DNA of 64,000 bases from Ktedonosporobacter rubrisoli (GTDB taxonomy: Bacteria; Chloroflexota; Ktedonobacteria; Ktedonobacterales; Ktedonobacteraceae). The translations under genes and the position numbers were made by a program. Positions 1-8,771 of this stretch are shown here, one piece after another. The stretch spans positions 4,216,001 through 4,280,000 of the forward strand of contig NZ_CP035758.1 in NCBI RefSeq assembly GCF_004208415.1, read 5' to 3'. Below the pieces are notes generated by a model that worked only from the letters and a program-made list of their open reading frames with translations, was not told the DNA's origin and did not search any database. Numbering within the stretch: position 1 is the stretch's first letter; each line of letters opens with the position of its first letter.

Positions 1-2
1 AG

Positions 3-50
3 CAAAACGAATTTGAGCTAGTGATGTGGCCCGACGGCACATTAAAATAA
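3..50 (+). CDS. 3' end of an upstream gene (partial)
   Basis: The window opens in an open frame whose last residues read QNEFELVMWPDGTLK before a TAA at 48-50. A strong terminator hairpin follows at 71-94, which supports a real gene end here. Too little is visible to assign a family. Confidence 0.45.
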   Translation, partial: QNEFELVMWPDGTLK

Positions 51-70
51 ACTCTATTCATACAATGCTA

Positions 71-94
71 TGAGGGGAGCGAATACTCCCCTCA
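71..94 (+). terminator. Rho-independent terminator hairpin
   Basis: A perfect 9-bp stem, TGAGGGGAG (71-79) with CTCCCCTCA (86-94), and a 6-nt loop lie 20 nt after the partial gene that ends at 50. A T-rich stretch (ATTTTT) follows about 12 nt later. Confidence 0.7.
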
Positions 95-208
95 TGCCTT
101 CCGCAATTTTTAGGGAAAGCTCTAGATCAAGGCATAAACCCGAGTATCAGCCAAAATGATAAAATAAATTACCACACTTATTTGGACTTCACCCGGAAAG
201 GCAAACGC

Positions 209-1276
209 ATGTCTATTGATCTACGCAGCGACACAGTAACACTTCCCAGCCCAGCCATGCGGGAAGCAATGTATCAGGCAGAATTGGGCGACGACGTTTA
301 TGGAGAAGATCCCACCATTAATCGCCTCCAGGAGCTAGCGGCTGAACGCACAGGTAAAGAAGCTGCGCTTTTCGTACCCAGCGGCACTATGGGCAATGCG
401 ATCGCAACCCTGGTACATGCGCAACGCGGCAGGACGGTTATTGCTGGAGACGCCTCACATATTTACAACTACGAAGCTGGCGGCCCATCGACGTTAGGCG
501 GCTCTCCTCTGCGCCCGGTTCCCAATCTTTCCGATGGTATGCTTGATCTTGACAAGCTGCGTGCCGAGCTGACTGATGAGAGCGATACCCACATAGCACC
601 CGCCGCGCTGGTTTGTATTGAGAATACGCATAATCGCTGTGGAGGGGCTGTGCTCAACCAGAGCCAGATAGAGACCATTGCTAACCTGGCTCATGCCCAG
701 GGTGTGGCGGTCCATATAGATGGAGCCCGTATCTTCAATGCCGCCATCGCGCTAGGCGTACCAGTCCATGAACTAGCGCGTCCCGTCGACTCTCTTATGT
801 TCTGCCTCTCTAAGGGCTTAAGCGCTCCTGTTGGCTCAATGCTGGTTGGTAACAAAGAATTTATTCGTCAGGCTACCCGCGTGCGCAAACTTCTTGGTGG
901 TGGTATGCGTCAGGCAGGCGTGCTGGCAGCCGCGGGCATTATTGCGCTAGAGCAAATGGTGGAACGCCTGGCAGAAGACCACAAGCACTGTAAGCAATTG
1001 GCCCAGGGCTTAGCAGACTTTCCCCAGATTGAGGTTGATCCTGAACGCGTCGCCACCAATATACTGATCTTTCAGCTCCGCGATTCTCAGCAACAACCGC
1101 TAACACCAGCCAAGACTGCCCGGTTTTTACAGCTAGCAGGCAAGCATGGTGTGCTCATGGGATCTATGGGAGAGAAGGCTATCCGTGCGGTCACGCATTA
1201 TGGTATAGAGGCCGAACACATCACATCGGCCATCACGGGTATCAGGCGAGCTTTGATTGACACCGACATCGAATAA
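209..1276 (+). CDS. ltaE: Low-specificity L-threonine aldolase (beta-eliminating lyase family)
   Basis: PLP-dependent enzyme expected to cleave L-threonine or L-allo-threonine to glycine and acetaldehyde. The protein begins MSIDLRSDTVTLPSPAMR, the characteristic RSDTxT start of the family. The PLP lysine is seen in CLSKGLSAPVGS, and the C-terminal part is also family-like. The frame is open from a TTG at 182, but the ATG at 209 is preferred because the family begins there and an AAAGG stretch precedes it. About 355 aa, normal for the family. It stands alone behind a terminator. A serine or beta-hydroxy-aspartate activity cannot be excluded. Confidence 0.88.
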   Translation: MSIDLRSDTVTLPSPAMREAMYQAELGDDVYGEDPTINRLQELAAERTGKEAALFVPSGTMGNAIATLVHAQRGRTVIAGDASHIYNYEAGGPSTLGGSPLRPVPNLSDGMLDLDKLRAELTDESDTHIAPAALVCIENTHNRCGGAVLNQSQIETIANLAHAQGVAVHIDGARIFNAAIALGVPVHELARPVDSLMFCLSKGLSAPVGSMLVGNKEFIRQATRVRKLLGGGMRQAGVLAAAGIIALEQMVERLAEDHKHCKQLAQGLADFPQIEVDPERVATNILIFQLRDSQQQPLTPAKTARFLQLAGKHGVLMGSMGEKAIRAVTHYGIEAEHITSAITGIRRALIDTDIE

Positions 1277-1418
1277 TTCCAGGCTTACCGTCCTTTTTTC
1301 GAGTCAAAGCCATAGATCGTATGTCTATACCTACTAAATAGGCGTAAGGATAGGATCAGGAGGGCTGCTATCATCTCTGCCTGGACCTTTCCTTCATCGA
1401 TGAAAGGAGCAATGCTAT

Positions 1419-2237
1419 ATGAGCTTGAAGAGCTTTGAGGATGCGGTTACTCTTATTACAGGGGCAGCAAGTGGCATTGGACGAGCTACGGCTCAGGCAT
1501 GCTACGCTCGCGGTTCTCATGTTATCCTGGCAGATCTCAATGAAGCAGGCCTGCAACAGACGCTTCAGCTCTTACAGCAAAGCAATCCTTCATCTGGCAG
1601 GCAGATATTGACCAGCTGCACAGATGTGGCAGACGAAACGCAGGTTCAGCAGCTTATGCAGAAGACCCTGCAGGACTGCGGACATCTCGATCTGGTAGTT
1701 ACCTGTGCAGGCATTGGACGAGGTGGTACGATAGATTCGTTCACAGGTTCCGAAATGCGCAATATACTTGATATTAACTTCATGGGAACCTATCATTGTG
1801 TACGCGCAGCACTGCCAGCCATGCGGCAGCAGAAAAGTGGGCATTTCGTTCTGCTTTCCTCTGTAGCAGGAAAGCTTGGCGCGCCCTTGCTTTCCGCCTA
1901 CTGCGCAACCAAATGGGCAGTTCGCGGCTTCTCTATCGCCCTACGCGCCGAGCTCTACGGCACAGGCATCGGTATTACCACCGTCTATCCCGCCTGGGTC
2001 GACACACCCATGATTCATCAAGAGGCAGATCCAATGCAATCGCTCAACATCGAAGCATTGCTCACTCCGGCCCAGGTAGCCGATAGCATCGTCAAGGCCG
2101 TGCTAGACGATCGCGCGGACCTGACGCTAGCGCCAAATAAAGATATCGCCAGGACTTTAGAGCTCATGAAAGAAGCTCCGGAGCAGGCAGAGCAAGCTAT
2201 GGGGGCGGCATACTACCGGCGTACGCACCAGCCATAG
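1419..2237 (+). CDS. SDR-family oxidoreductase (classical short-chain dehydrogenase)
   Basis: 272-aa NAD(P)-dependent reductase. The Rossmann glycine motif TGAASGIG is near residue 14, a variant TCAGIG replaces the usual NNAG, and the catalytic YxxxK reads YCATK with the preceding LLSSVAG serine. A Shine-Dalgarno sequence AAAGGAG lies 9-10 nt before the ATG. The substrate is unknown. It is 140 bp behind the threonine aldolase with no terminator seen, so co-transcription is possible; 3-hydroxy acid dehydrogenases of this fold often sit near threonine-degrading enzymes, but that is only suggestive. Confidence 0.82.
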   Translation: MSLKSFEDAVTLITGAASGIGRATAQACYARGSHVILADLNEAGLQQTLQLLQQSNPSSGRQILTSCTDVADETQVQQLMQKTLQDCGHLDLVVTCAGIGRGGTIDSFTGSEMRNILDINFMGTYHCVRAALPAMRQQKSGHFVLLSSVAGKLGAPLLSAYCATKWAVRGFSIALRAELYGTGIGITTVYPAWVDTPMIHQEADPMQSLNIEALLTPAQVADSIVKAVLDDRADLTLAPNKDIARTLELMKEAPEQAEQAMGAAYYRRTHQP

Positions 2238-2341
2238 GCCCTGCTCTAGGCGTGGAACCTATGCTCGGCAGGTAGCACGCATGATTAGCCATCTCAATAC
2301 AAGAAAATATCGCCTAAATCAACTTTCAGGAAATGGAAACC

Positions 2342-3157
2342 ATGTCAAATCAAGCACAGTACCAGGCGGAGCCAGCAGAAACGCTCTTGCCTTTGACCAT
2401 CGTTGTCAACGGGCAGCCATATGCCGTAGAAGCTAATGCGCAAGAAATTTTTCACGAAGCGCTTGAGCACATACTCCCACCCGGATTGCTCAGCGGGCAT
2501 CGCATTCGTATCAGTACACCGGCCGGGGACGAGATCTTTCCCGATATGTTTATTGGAGAGACGGTCATCCATTTTAACACCCATATCATCCATGTTGAGG
2601 CGCGACCACTGAGCCAAGTGACAGCAGAACCGGGTCAACGCACCTGGACCAATCTCGGCTTTGATCATCTCGCCATTACAGTGGCCGATCGCGAAGACGC
2701 CAAAAATTTTTTCAGCGAAGTTCTGGGCATGACAATGGTACGGGATGATCGCCACCAAACCGTCTTCACAACTGGCAATGTTGCCCTATTCTGTTTTGGG
2801 ACCGAGAAAGCTCCCCTCTCTGACGGTATACCTAGCCGCTGGCACCATCTCGGCTTTGTCGTTGATAATCTCGATGCTGCCTATCATCATCTGGCTTATC
2901 ATGCCAAACTTCGTCGCGAACGCGTAGGCGAAGGCTCGGGCTCCATTTCTTCAGACTTTACCTTACTGGAGCGCAATGAGCGCTGGTCATTATACTGCCA
3001 TTATCGCAACGGCGAAACTCGCCTGATGATCCAGATCTCCGAAATCAAGCAAGAATATCGAGGATTCGCAGATCCGCATCACTTCACCGACAAGATGTAC
3101 AATTATCTTAGTGGCCGCTACGGCGTGCGCTTCGAAGAAGATAAAAGGGATCAGTGA
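2342..3157 (+). CDS. VOC-family (glyoxalase/dioxygenase superfamily) protein with an N-terminal extension
   Basis: About 271 aa. Residues 1-95 form an extra domain (start LTIVVNGQPYAVEANAQEIFHEAL) with hydrophobic strands that could be a beta-grasp-like or ligand-binding module. Residues ~105-245 are a VOC domain beginning LGFDHLAITVADREDAKNFFSEVLGM, with a second VOC-like strand RWHHLGFVVDNLDAA. Histidines at the start of both halves are candidates for metal binding. The second ATG (2342) is preferred over 2333 because AGGAAATGG precedes it at proper spacing. Function and substrate unknown. Confidence 0.75.
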   Translation: MSNQAQYQAEPAETLLPLTIVVNGQPYAVEANAQEIFHEALEHILPPGLLSGHRIRISTPAGDEIFPDMFIGETVIHFNTHIIHVEARPLSQVTAEPGQRTWTNLGFDHLAITVADREDAKNFFSEVLGMTMVRDDRHQTVFTTGNVALFCFGTEKAPLSDGIPSRWHHLGFVVDNLDAAYHHLAYHAKLRRERVGEGSGSISSDFTLLERNERWSLYCHYRNGETRLMIQISEIKQEYRGFADPHHFTDKMYNYLSGRYGVRFEEDKRDQ

Positions 3158-3306
3158 GAAATCACACCCGTCGTAAAGAAAGCCATGACGATGAGCAGGC
3201 CCAGAATCAGAGCAATCGCCAGACGTAATAGTAGACCTACTACGTTAAAATTACGCCGCCGCCGGGCCTTTGTCGTCGTCGCAGCCTGAGCAGTGATTCC
3301 ATTCAT
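3151..3306 (-). CDS. Putative small single-pass membrane protein (51 aa)
   Basis: A short open frame overlaps the end of the VOC gene tail-to-tail by 7 bp. Its first 18 residues are polar and end in RRRR; residues ~22-50 are strongly hydrophobic (NVVGLLLRLAIALILGLLIV). This is the arrangement of an N-in tail-anchored peptide with a positive-inside arginine cluster. An in-frame ATG two codons further upstream (3312) is an alternative start. No clear Shine-Dalgarno was found. No family recognised. Confidence 0.45.
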   Translation of the reverse strand: MNGITAQAATTTKARRRRNFNVVGLLLRLAIALILGLLIVMAFFTTGVISH

Positions 3307-3490
3307 GAGCATTTCGGGCGCCAAACTAGCGCTTAAACCTTATAGCTAGCAGCGCCCTCCTCCCGTTATTTTAAGTCATTTATGCCTGTTGCTATCGTAG
3401 CTTAGATCAAGTATCAGTTGCGTTGCAGGAGATTAGCTTCTATCGTAACCAAAACTTAACAACGATAGAGAGCAGCAATAATAACAAATC

Positions 3491-3838
3491 CTACCTTTTG
3501 GGTACCTTTCTGCGACACTCATCACACTCGCACATAGCCCGCAACTTCTCATAGGTGTAAATGCCAGTTCGATGCCCATCTTCCCAGACGGGAGTCAAGC
3601 CATAGCGCCCCACAGGTTCTAGATTGACCAGCGTTGTTTCTTCTTCGCTCAAACTTTGCCTCTTCTGAAGCATTCCTGGCAAACCGCCTTCTCCGGCGCA
3701 ATGAGCACACGGGCAGGCCCAGCGCAAGTTCTCCCAACCATGAATACTCTCGTGTTCATCGCTCCAAGATAAGATAAGCTGGCGGTTCTCTTCATCTAAC
3801 AGAAATGATGTTGGAGATGGATGGTCATATTGAGTCAT
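3491..3838 (-). CDS. DUF971 domain protein (gamma-butyrobetaine hydroxylase-like N-terminal domain)
   Basis: 115 aa. The fold signature is seen in LSWSDEHESIHGWENLRWACPCAHC and in GRYGLTPVWEDGHRTGIYTYE, which closely match the DUF971 family. Cysteine pairs (CPCAHC and CECDEC) suggest zinc or Fe-S binding; in other bacteria this domain is found alone or fused to Mrp/ApbC-type Fe-S carriers. The start at 3838 is chosen because a GAGGAGAG ribosome site precedes it; an upstream TTG at 3853 would overlap that site. Stand-alone gene. Confidence 0.8.
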   Translation of the reverse strand: MTQYDHPSPTSFLLDEENRQLILSWSDEHESIHGWENLRWACPCAHCAGEGGLPGMLQKRQSLSEEETTLVNLEPVGRYGLTPVWEDGHRTGIYTYEKLRAMCECDECRRKVPKR

Positions 3839-3853
3839 ATTGTCTCTCCTCAA

Positions 3854-4174
3854 AGAGCTGGCAGACGATCAGTATATTCTTAGCTCTCAGGCTAGATTCA
3901 TTACAGCAAGGATATTTCACCGCCTCCTATTATAATCCCTTCCTCGCTCGCGGTCTACAAAGCAAACGGGCTCTGCCTGGGCTTTCCACTGCTAAGTGGA
4001 TGCCGGATATTTTTAGCCAATCGTATTCTATAACTAGAGAACATGCCTATAAAACGCGTATTCCCTTTGATTGAGCACTCCAAAATGATACTATCTGAGT
4101 AGTGTTCTGTTACTACGTCTTCTCGATCTGCGTCCTTGGAAATAGCGACTAATTACTAGTTTGGAGCATTAATC
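3854..4174. other. Intergenic region without a recognised gene
   Basis: Divergent spacer between the DUF971 gene (minus) and the pentapeptide gene (plus). It must hold both promoters, but no confident -35/-10 pair, repeat or RNA was identified. Confidence 0.5.
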
Positions 4175-5083
4175 ATGTCTGAGATGTTGTTTGCTGTGGG
4201 TATTCTTGGTGTAGTCATTACTATAGTGGCATGGTTGATCATAATAAATATGCAACGCCGCAGCAGTGAGCAAACACGCGCCGAGCACCAGGCTTGGGAG
4301 CGTGCCCAGGAAGCTCGCTTACAGCAATGGAAAACGCAACAAGAGCGGCAATTTATTGATTTTAAGCAAGAGCTTACAACCCAAATTCAACAAATCCAGA
4401 AGCAGGTTCAACAAACGCGAGATGAATGGAAAACGTGGGAAGAGAAGGATGCGGCGCGCAGCGAAGAGCTCAAGCAAGCCTATCAGGCTCTTATGACCCG
4501 AGAACGTATGGAATTTGAGCTAGTACGCCTGCCGCGCGTTGAGGATATTCCTCTACCGGCAAAAGAGGCAAGCCCAAACGGAAATACCTCTTTTCCCTGG
4601 CAGCCAGCCAATTTTCAGAATGCCAGGCTTTCTGAGCGAGACCTCTCTTCGCGCTACCTGCGCCATGCCGATCTACGCGATGCCCAACTCACCAACGCGA
4701 AGCTATTTATGACCGATCTCTCCTGGGCAAATCTGGCCGGGGCTGATCTCAGTGGCGCTGACCTTTCAGCCGCCAATCTGGCACATGCCGATCTGCGTGG
4801 CGCAAAGCTCACACGCGCCAATTTGCTGGTTGCTGATCTCAACCATGCAGTTCTCATAGGCACTAATCTGCGACAAGCGCGCAACCTGAGCGTCGAACAA
4901 CTGCAGAGCGCTATTGTGGATAGCACAACGCAGTTTGATGCAGATCTACCATTACAAACATCGGCAATCCAGCCTAAAGATGATAAAGATGGTTCGACCA
5001 ACCAGTCAGAGCCTCTAGACGAGACGACACTTTCAGCTTTATCAGAAGTAAAGGGATCTGACAAATCTTCCCTTCATTCATAA
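4175..5083 (+). CDS. Membrane-anchored coiled-coil pentapeptide-repeat protein
   Basis: 302 aa. Residues 3-25 are one transmembrane helix (LFAVGILGVVITIVAWLIII). Residues ~28-115 are rich in Q, E and R with heptad spacing, a likely coiled coil. Residues ~145-240 hold pentapeptide repeats of the A(D/N)Lxx type (ADLRDAQLTNAKLF, ADLSGADLSAANLAHADLRGAKL), which form a right-handed quadrilateral helix. The tail is polar and acidic. A GGAG site precedes the ATG. The protein is probably attached to the inner face of the membrane and presents the repeat domain in the cytoplasm. Partner and role are unknown. Confidence 0.8.
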   Translation: MSEMLFAVGILGVVITIVAWLIIINMQRRSSEQTRAEHQAWERAQEARLQQWKTQQERQFIDFKQELTTQIQQIQKQVQQTRDEWKTWEEKDAARSEELKQAYQALMTRERMEFELVRLPRVEDIPLPAKEASPNGNTSFPWQPANFQNARLSERDLSSRYLRHADLRDAQLTNAKLFMTDLSWANLAGADLSGADLSAANLAHADLRGAKLTRANLLVADLNHAVLIGTNLRQARNLSVEQLQSAIVDSTTQFDADLPLQTSAIQPKDDKDGSTNQSEPLDETTLSALSEVKGSDKSSLHS

Positions 5084-5455
5084 ATTAGCCCTTTTCTTGT
5101 CGGTGGCGTCGGGACAATAAACGCGTATATCCGGATCGCATACACCCTTGCTATCCAGGCTAATCAGGCTTTATTGCCTCGCCGTCACAGCTTCACTACT
5201 GACTATATAGCTATAGCGCCTGGCACTCGTATGTTTAGGGCTCTCCCTAAGCACAACAAAAATCGTTTTACACACCATTATAAATGTTTTACACAGATCG
5301 ATTAGACACATTTCTTAAATAAGGCGGGTGGTTATACTCTTCAGCCGGTCTCCAAAGGGAAGACAAGCGCCAATCAGTAAGGTATAATGGGTGCCATAAA
5401 ATTCCTTAAGAGCACCAACCACCAAACAGAACAAATATTTGTGAGGATAGAGAGC
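5084..5455. other. Intergenic region, presumed promoter region of the FabG-like gene
   Basis: About 370 bp, AT-rich toward its right end (around 5260-5320). No terminator with a clear U-tract, repeat or small gene was recognised. Confidence 0.4.
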
Positions 5456-6223
5456 ATGGCAACTGAACAACAACTACCATTAGCCGGCAGAATCGCTTTA
5501 ATCACTGGAAGCGGTCAGGGGATTGGCCGCGCAGCAGCCCAACGCCTGGCTCAGGCGGGAGCTGATATCGTTATTAATTACCGTAGCAATACCACCGCTG
5601 CCGCCGAGGCTCAGTCCAGCATAGAGGCACTGGGAAGAAAGTGCATTACCATCCAGGCAGATGTAAGTCAGGAGGAAGATGTCATACGGCTCTTTAAAGA
5701 AGCAACCCAATCGCTTGGCCCCATTACTATTCTTGTCAATAACGCAGGTACTACACGCGATAAGCTTATCCTCCAGATGCAGCTTGCCGACTTTGAGCAC
5801 GTCATGGACAGCAACCTTCGCTCCACTTTTCTCTGCACCAAAGCTGCCTTACGCAGTATGATGAAAGCTCGTTGGGGTAGAATAGTCAACGTAGCCTCGG
5901 TTGCCGGACTACTGGGCCCAGTCGGACAGGCCAATTACGGCTCCTCCAAAGCGGCGATTATTGCCCTTACACTCAGTACCGCCCGCGAGATGGCCAGCCG
6001 CAATATTACAGCTAACGCCGTTGCACCAGGCTTTGTTCCAACCGAACTTACCTCCACGGTCTCTGAGTCGGTCCGCAAGTATATGCTGGATTCTACGCCG
6101 CTGGGACGCTTTGGCACCATCGATGAGGTCGCGGCAGCTATTTGTTTCCTTTGTATGCCTGAAGCAGGCTATATTACAGGGCAAGTCCTTAGCGTTGATG
6201 GTGGTATGTCCATGCATATCTAA
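5456..6223 (+). CDS. fabG: 3-oxoacyl-ACP reductase FabG-like SDR
   Basis: 255-aa classical SDR expected to reduce a 3-oxoacyl thioester with NADPH. TGSGQGIGR glycine motif, NNAGTTRDKLILQM (the NNAGxTRD sequence typical of FabG), catalytic YGSSK preceded by NVASVAG, and the C-terminal ITGQVLSVDGGM. The upstream open frame adds 23 unlikely residues; ATG at 5456 is chosen from the GAGG-type site and the FabG length. Neighbours are not fatty-acid genes, so a role in polyhydroxyalkanoate or another acyl pathway is equally possible. Confidence 0.82.
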   Translation: MATEQQLPLAGRIALITGSGQGIGRAAAQRLAQAGADIVINYRSNTTAAAEAQSSIEALGRKCITIQADVSQEEDVIRLFKEATQSLGPITILVNNAGTTRDKLILQMQLADFEHVMDSNLRSTFLCTKAALRSMMKARWGRIVNVASVAGLLGPVGQANYGSSKAAIIALTLSTAREMASRNITANAVAPGFVPTELTSTVSESVRKYMLDSTPLGRFGTIDEVAAAICFLCMPEAGYITGQVLSVDGGMSMHI

Positions 6224-6313
6224 AAAACTAGTGAAACAAGTTAGCGGCACATTGGATCTAACTCCTTAATAAAAGGCCTTATAGCATAAGGAATTATTAA
6301 GGAGGCTATATCC

Positions 6314-7183
6314 ATGGGTTTGATCGAAACAGAGGAAACCAACAAGTATACCTTTGAACCTTTCGCATCTCACCAGTTCTATGCAGAAGTCAACCGTTCC
6401 CTTGTTCAACAAGCTCTAGCACATCTAGAGACGAAGGGCTCCCATACTCCACTGACAATTGTCGATATGGCTTGTGGGACGGGAGCTGTCACCCGCCTTA
6501 TCGCTGAGGAAATTTCTAAGCGTGGGCTTCTCACCCAGACCCGCATCATCGGCGTCGATCCATCGGCTGAGGCACTGCGTCGCGCACAAAAAGGCATGGA
6601 CGAATTGGGACTCAATGTAGAGGTAAGTTTTGTGCAAGGCGAAGCTGATGCTCTCCCTAATCTCGTCCATGTTGTTGATGCAGCTTTCTTCTGCAACGCT
6701 ATCCACCTCGTTCCCGACAAGTCGATAGCCTTTCAGCAAGTTGCTTCTATCCTCAGTAAGGGGGGCATCTTTGCCTGCAATAGCGCCTTCTACGAAGGTA
6801 CCTATGTCCCGGGGACTGAGCGTTTCTATCGCTTATGGACGCGCCGAGCCGTGGGCTGGCTGAAGAAAGAACATCCAGAAGCACACCTCTCAAGAGAGGC
6901 TAAAGCGATGGCTATGCAGTGGCTCACACCAGATGAATATATCCATAAGCTCAATGAGAGTGGCTTTGGACTTGTAGAGACCGAGTATACCGATGCTCCC
7001 ATTTCCTTAGATGCATGGAGAGATATCGGTCAGTACTGGCTCTTTATTGAGGGTGCCTTACCTGGAGTTCCTCTTGCATATGGAGCTGCTGCTTTAGAGG
7101 CTGCTGTCTACCAGACAGGGCAAGAATTAGGCCTGACAGAGGTTCCGCGCACATGGCTACAACTTGTGGCCACGAAAAGTTAA
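6314..7183 (+). CDS. Class I SAM-dependent methyltransferase
   Basis: 289 aa. Motif I VDMACGTGAVTRLIAEE (residues ~52-68), an acidic residue after strand 2 (IIGVDPSAEAL), and DAAFFCNAIHLVPDKSIAFQQVASILSKGGIF (motifs II/III of the Methyltransf_11/25 type). The C-terminal third carries no recognised domain. A very strong TAAGGAGG ribosome site lies 9 nt before the ATG. The substrate is unknown; the ubiquinone/menaquinone methyltransferase fold is the closest description. Confidence 0.82.
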   Translation: MGLIETEETNKYTFEPFASHQFYAEVNRSLVQQALAHLETKGSHTPLTIVDMACGTGAVTRLIAEEISKRGLLTQTRIIGVDPSAEALRRAQKGMDELGLNVEVSFVQGEADALPNLVHVVDAAFFCNAIHLVPDKSIAFQQVASILSKGGIFACNSAFYEGTYVPGTERFYRLWTRRAVGWLKKEHPEAHLSREAKAMAMQWLTPDEYIHKLNESGFGLVETEYTDAPISLDAWRDIGQYWLFIEGALPGVPLAYGAAALEAAVYQTGQELGLTEVPRTWLQLVATKS

Positions 7184-7417
7184 AAGAGTCTATTCTACCC
7201 TGCTCCGCTAGAGATGTACGGAGGAATTTTTATATTTTTTCATTAGTAAATGAAATGCCAGGTTTTCCTGATAGCAGCTTCTACTATGCCTTGTTGCCCA
7301 CGCGCTCAGGAGAACTCCATTTGTGGTGCCCAGTTACAAGCACAATTTATTCCTGACCTTGCCATTATTATTCAGAGTTTCTCCTGAAGTGGGCCATAAG
7401 AGAGCCATACAAGGTAC

Positions 7418-7472
7418 ATTAGCCGTTGGAAGGCAGGCTCAGAACTTCTGGGTCTGCCTTCCAACGGCTAAT
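7418..7472. repeat. Perfect 19-bp inverted repeat
   Basis: ATTAGCCGTTGGAAGGCAG at 7418-7436 is exactly complementary to 7454-7472, with a 17-nt loop. It lies 235 bp after the methyltransferase stop and has no T-tract, so it is not a standard terminator. It directly adjoins the MITE-like element. Confidence 0.75.
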
Positions 7473-7473
7473 T

Positions 7474-7683
7474 CTGATCTTCCAGGGCTATTTAATTTTC
7501 CTGTTTTGCCCCACCCACCCGAGAAGAAGGGAAAATGGGGCACGGCCCATGCCCCGGCAGAGGACTTGCTGTCCTCTGATACCTGTCCCCCAGACAGGGA
7601 TACCTCTCTCCCAGAGAGGGTGCCCTCTCCAGTGGAGAGGTATCTCCTGCTTCTCTAAAAACTAAATAGCCCTGCTGATCTTC
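7474..7683. mobile_element. MITE-like element with terminal inverted repeats and 9-bp target duplication
   Basis: Terminal inverted repeats CAGGGCTATTTAATTTT (7483-7499) and AAAACTAAATAGCCCTG (7658-7674) match at 16 of 17 positions. They are flanked by identical 9-bp direct repeats CTGATCTTC at 7474-7482 and 7675-7683. The 192-bp interior carries no plausible gene but has four consecutive hairpins at 7558-7578, 7582-7598, 7603-7619 and 7624-7640. A 9-bp duplication fits mobilisation by an IS4- or IS1-type transposase supplied elsewhere (inference). Confidence 0.72.
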
Positions 7684-7770
7684 TCAGAACTGTTGACGTC
7701 AGTGTGCCAAGCTGCTATTATGGAACTCAAGAGGTGCTTTGGTGGCTATTTTAACGGTAGGGTAACCGAC

Positions 7771-8769
7771 ATGCAAAAAGCACAAACATGGCGCGAGTTG
7801 TTAGGTACTATCCTTAGTGATTCTCGGGAGAAGCAGCGTCTTTCCGACGAGTTGGGTGTTACTCCGATTACATTAACCCGCTGGATCTCCGGCGAGTCAG
7901 ATCCGCGTCCACAGAATCTACGGCATCTGCTTGATGTCTTGCCACAATATCGTGAGCAATTGCTAGATTTGCTCAGAGACGAGACAAATCTGAGAGAACT
8001 TATAGAGCCTCTACAAGACAACACAGATAAAGCAATCCCTTCTGAGTTCTATGCGCGCGTCTTTACTGCACGCGCCTCGACGACTGAAAACTTACGCTTC
8101 TGGTCGACTTGTAACCTCATTTTACAGCAAGCTATCGAGCAACTCGATCCCGAACGCCTGGGGATGTGTATCTGGGTTGTGCGCTGCATGCCTCCCTCCG
8201 GGCCTTTTAATAAAGTGCGCAGCCTGCGCGAGAGCGTCGGGCTAGGCACGCCTCCCTGGGGCGGAAATCTAGAACAGCAGGCAATGTTTTTAGGCGCCGA
8301 GTCGCTGGCTGGCAATGTGGTTACGCTCTGTCGCTCGGGCATTATTCAAAACCTTGATGAAGAGCACAACCTGATACCGGCTTCCAGAGTCGAATATGAA
8401 AAGAGTGTGGCCATTTACCCGATCTTATACGCGGGCAAAATTGCTGGCGTGTTGCTTGTCTCCAGTACGCAATACAATCATTTCCTCTCGCAACGCCGCA
8501 CATCTCTTATTCAGAACTATGCAGACTTGATCGCCCTGGCCTTTGAGCCCGAAGATTTCTACGCGCCCGAACAGATAGCCCTTAGCATCATGCCTTCCCA
8601 TACTGAGCAAAAAAGCTACTTTGCCCACTTCCGGCAGCGCGTGACAGATACCATGATCACGGCCGCAAGCAGGCACCAACCAACCAATTATCTGGCTGCC
8701 GATCAGGAGGTCTGGCAACAACTAGAGGCTGAGTTGCTGCAGATTCCGGTACACGAGCAACAGCAGTAA
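7771..8769 (+). CDS. Helix-turn-helix / GAF-domain regulator
   Basis: About 332 aa. Residues ~1-60 form an XRE-like HTH (LSDELGVTPITLTRWISGESDPRPQNLRHLLDVLPQYR). Residues ~115-265 look like a GAF sensor domain (LEQQAMFLGAESLAGNVV...SVAIYPILYAGKIAGVLLVSSTQ...FLSQRRTSLIQNYADLIALAF). The frame is open from 7693, but those 26 residues run out of the MITE flank and are unlikely; ATG at 7771 matches the domain start. Only 2 bp separate it from the next gene, so the two are an operon. Confidence 0.72.
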   Translation: MQKAQTWRELLGTILSDSREKQRLSDELGVTPITLTRWISGESDPRPQNLRHLLDVLPQYREQLLDLLRDETNLRELIEPLQDNTDKAIPSEFYARVFTARASTTENLRFWSTCNLILQQAIEQLDPERLGMCIWVVRCMPPSGPFNKVRSLRESVGLGTPPWGGNLEQQAMFLGAESLAGNVVTLCRSGIIQNLDEEHNLIPASRVEYEKSVAIYPILYAGKIAGVLLVSSTQYNHFLSQRRTSLIQNYADLIALAFEPEDFYAPEQIALSIMPSHTEQKSYFAHFRQRVTDTMITAASRHQPTNYLAADQEVWQQLEAELLQIPVHEQQQ

Positions 8770-8771
8770 AA

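Noticed and set aside
7323..7665. Two overlapping open frames of 111 and 79 aa
   Set aside because: They run through the MITE hairpins and inverted repeats, so the frame is a by-product of the repeat.
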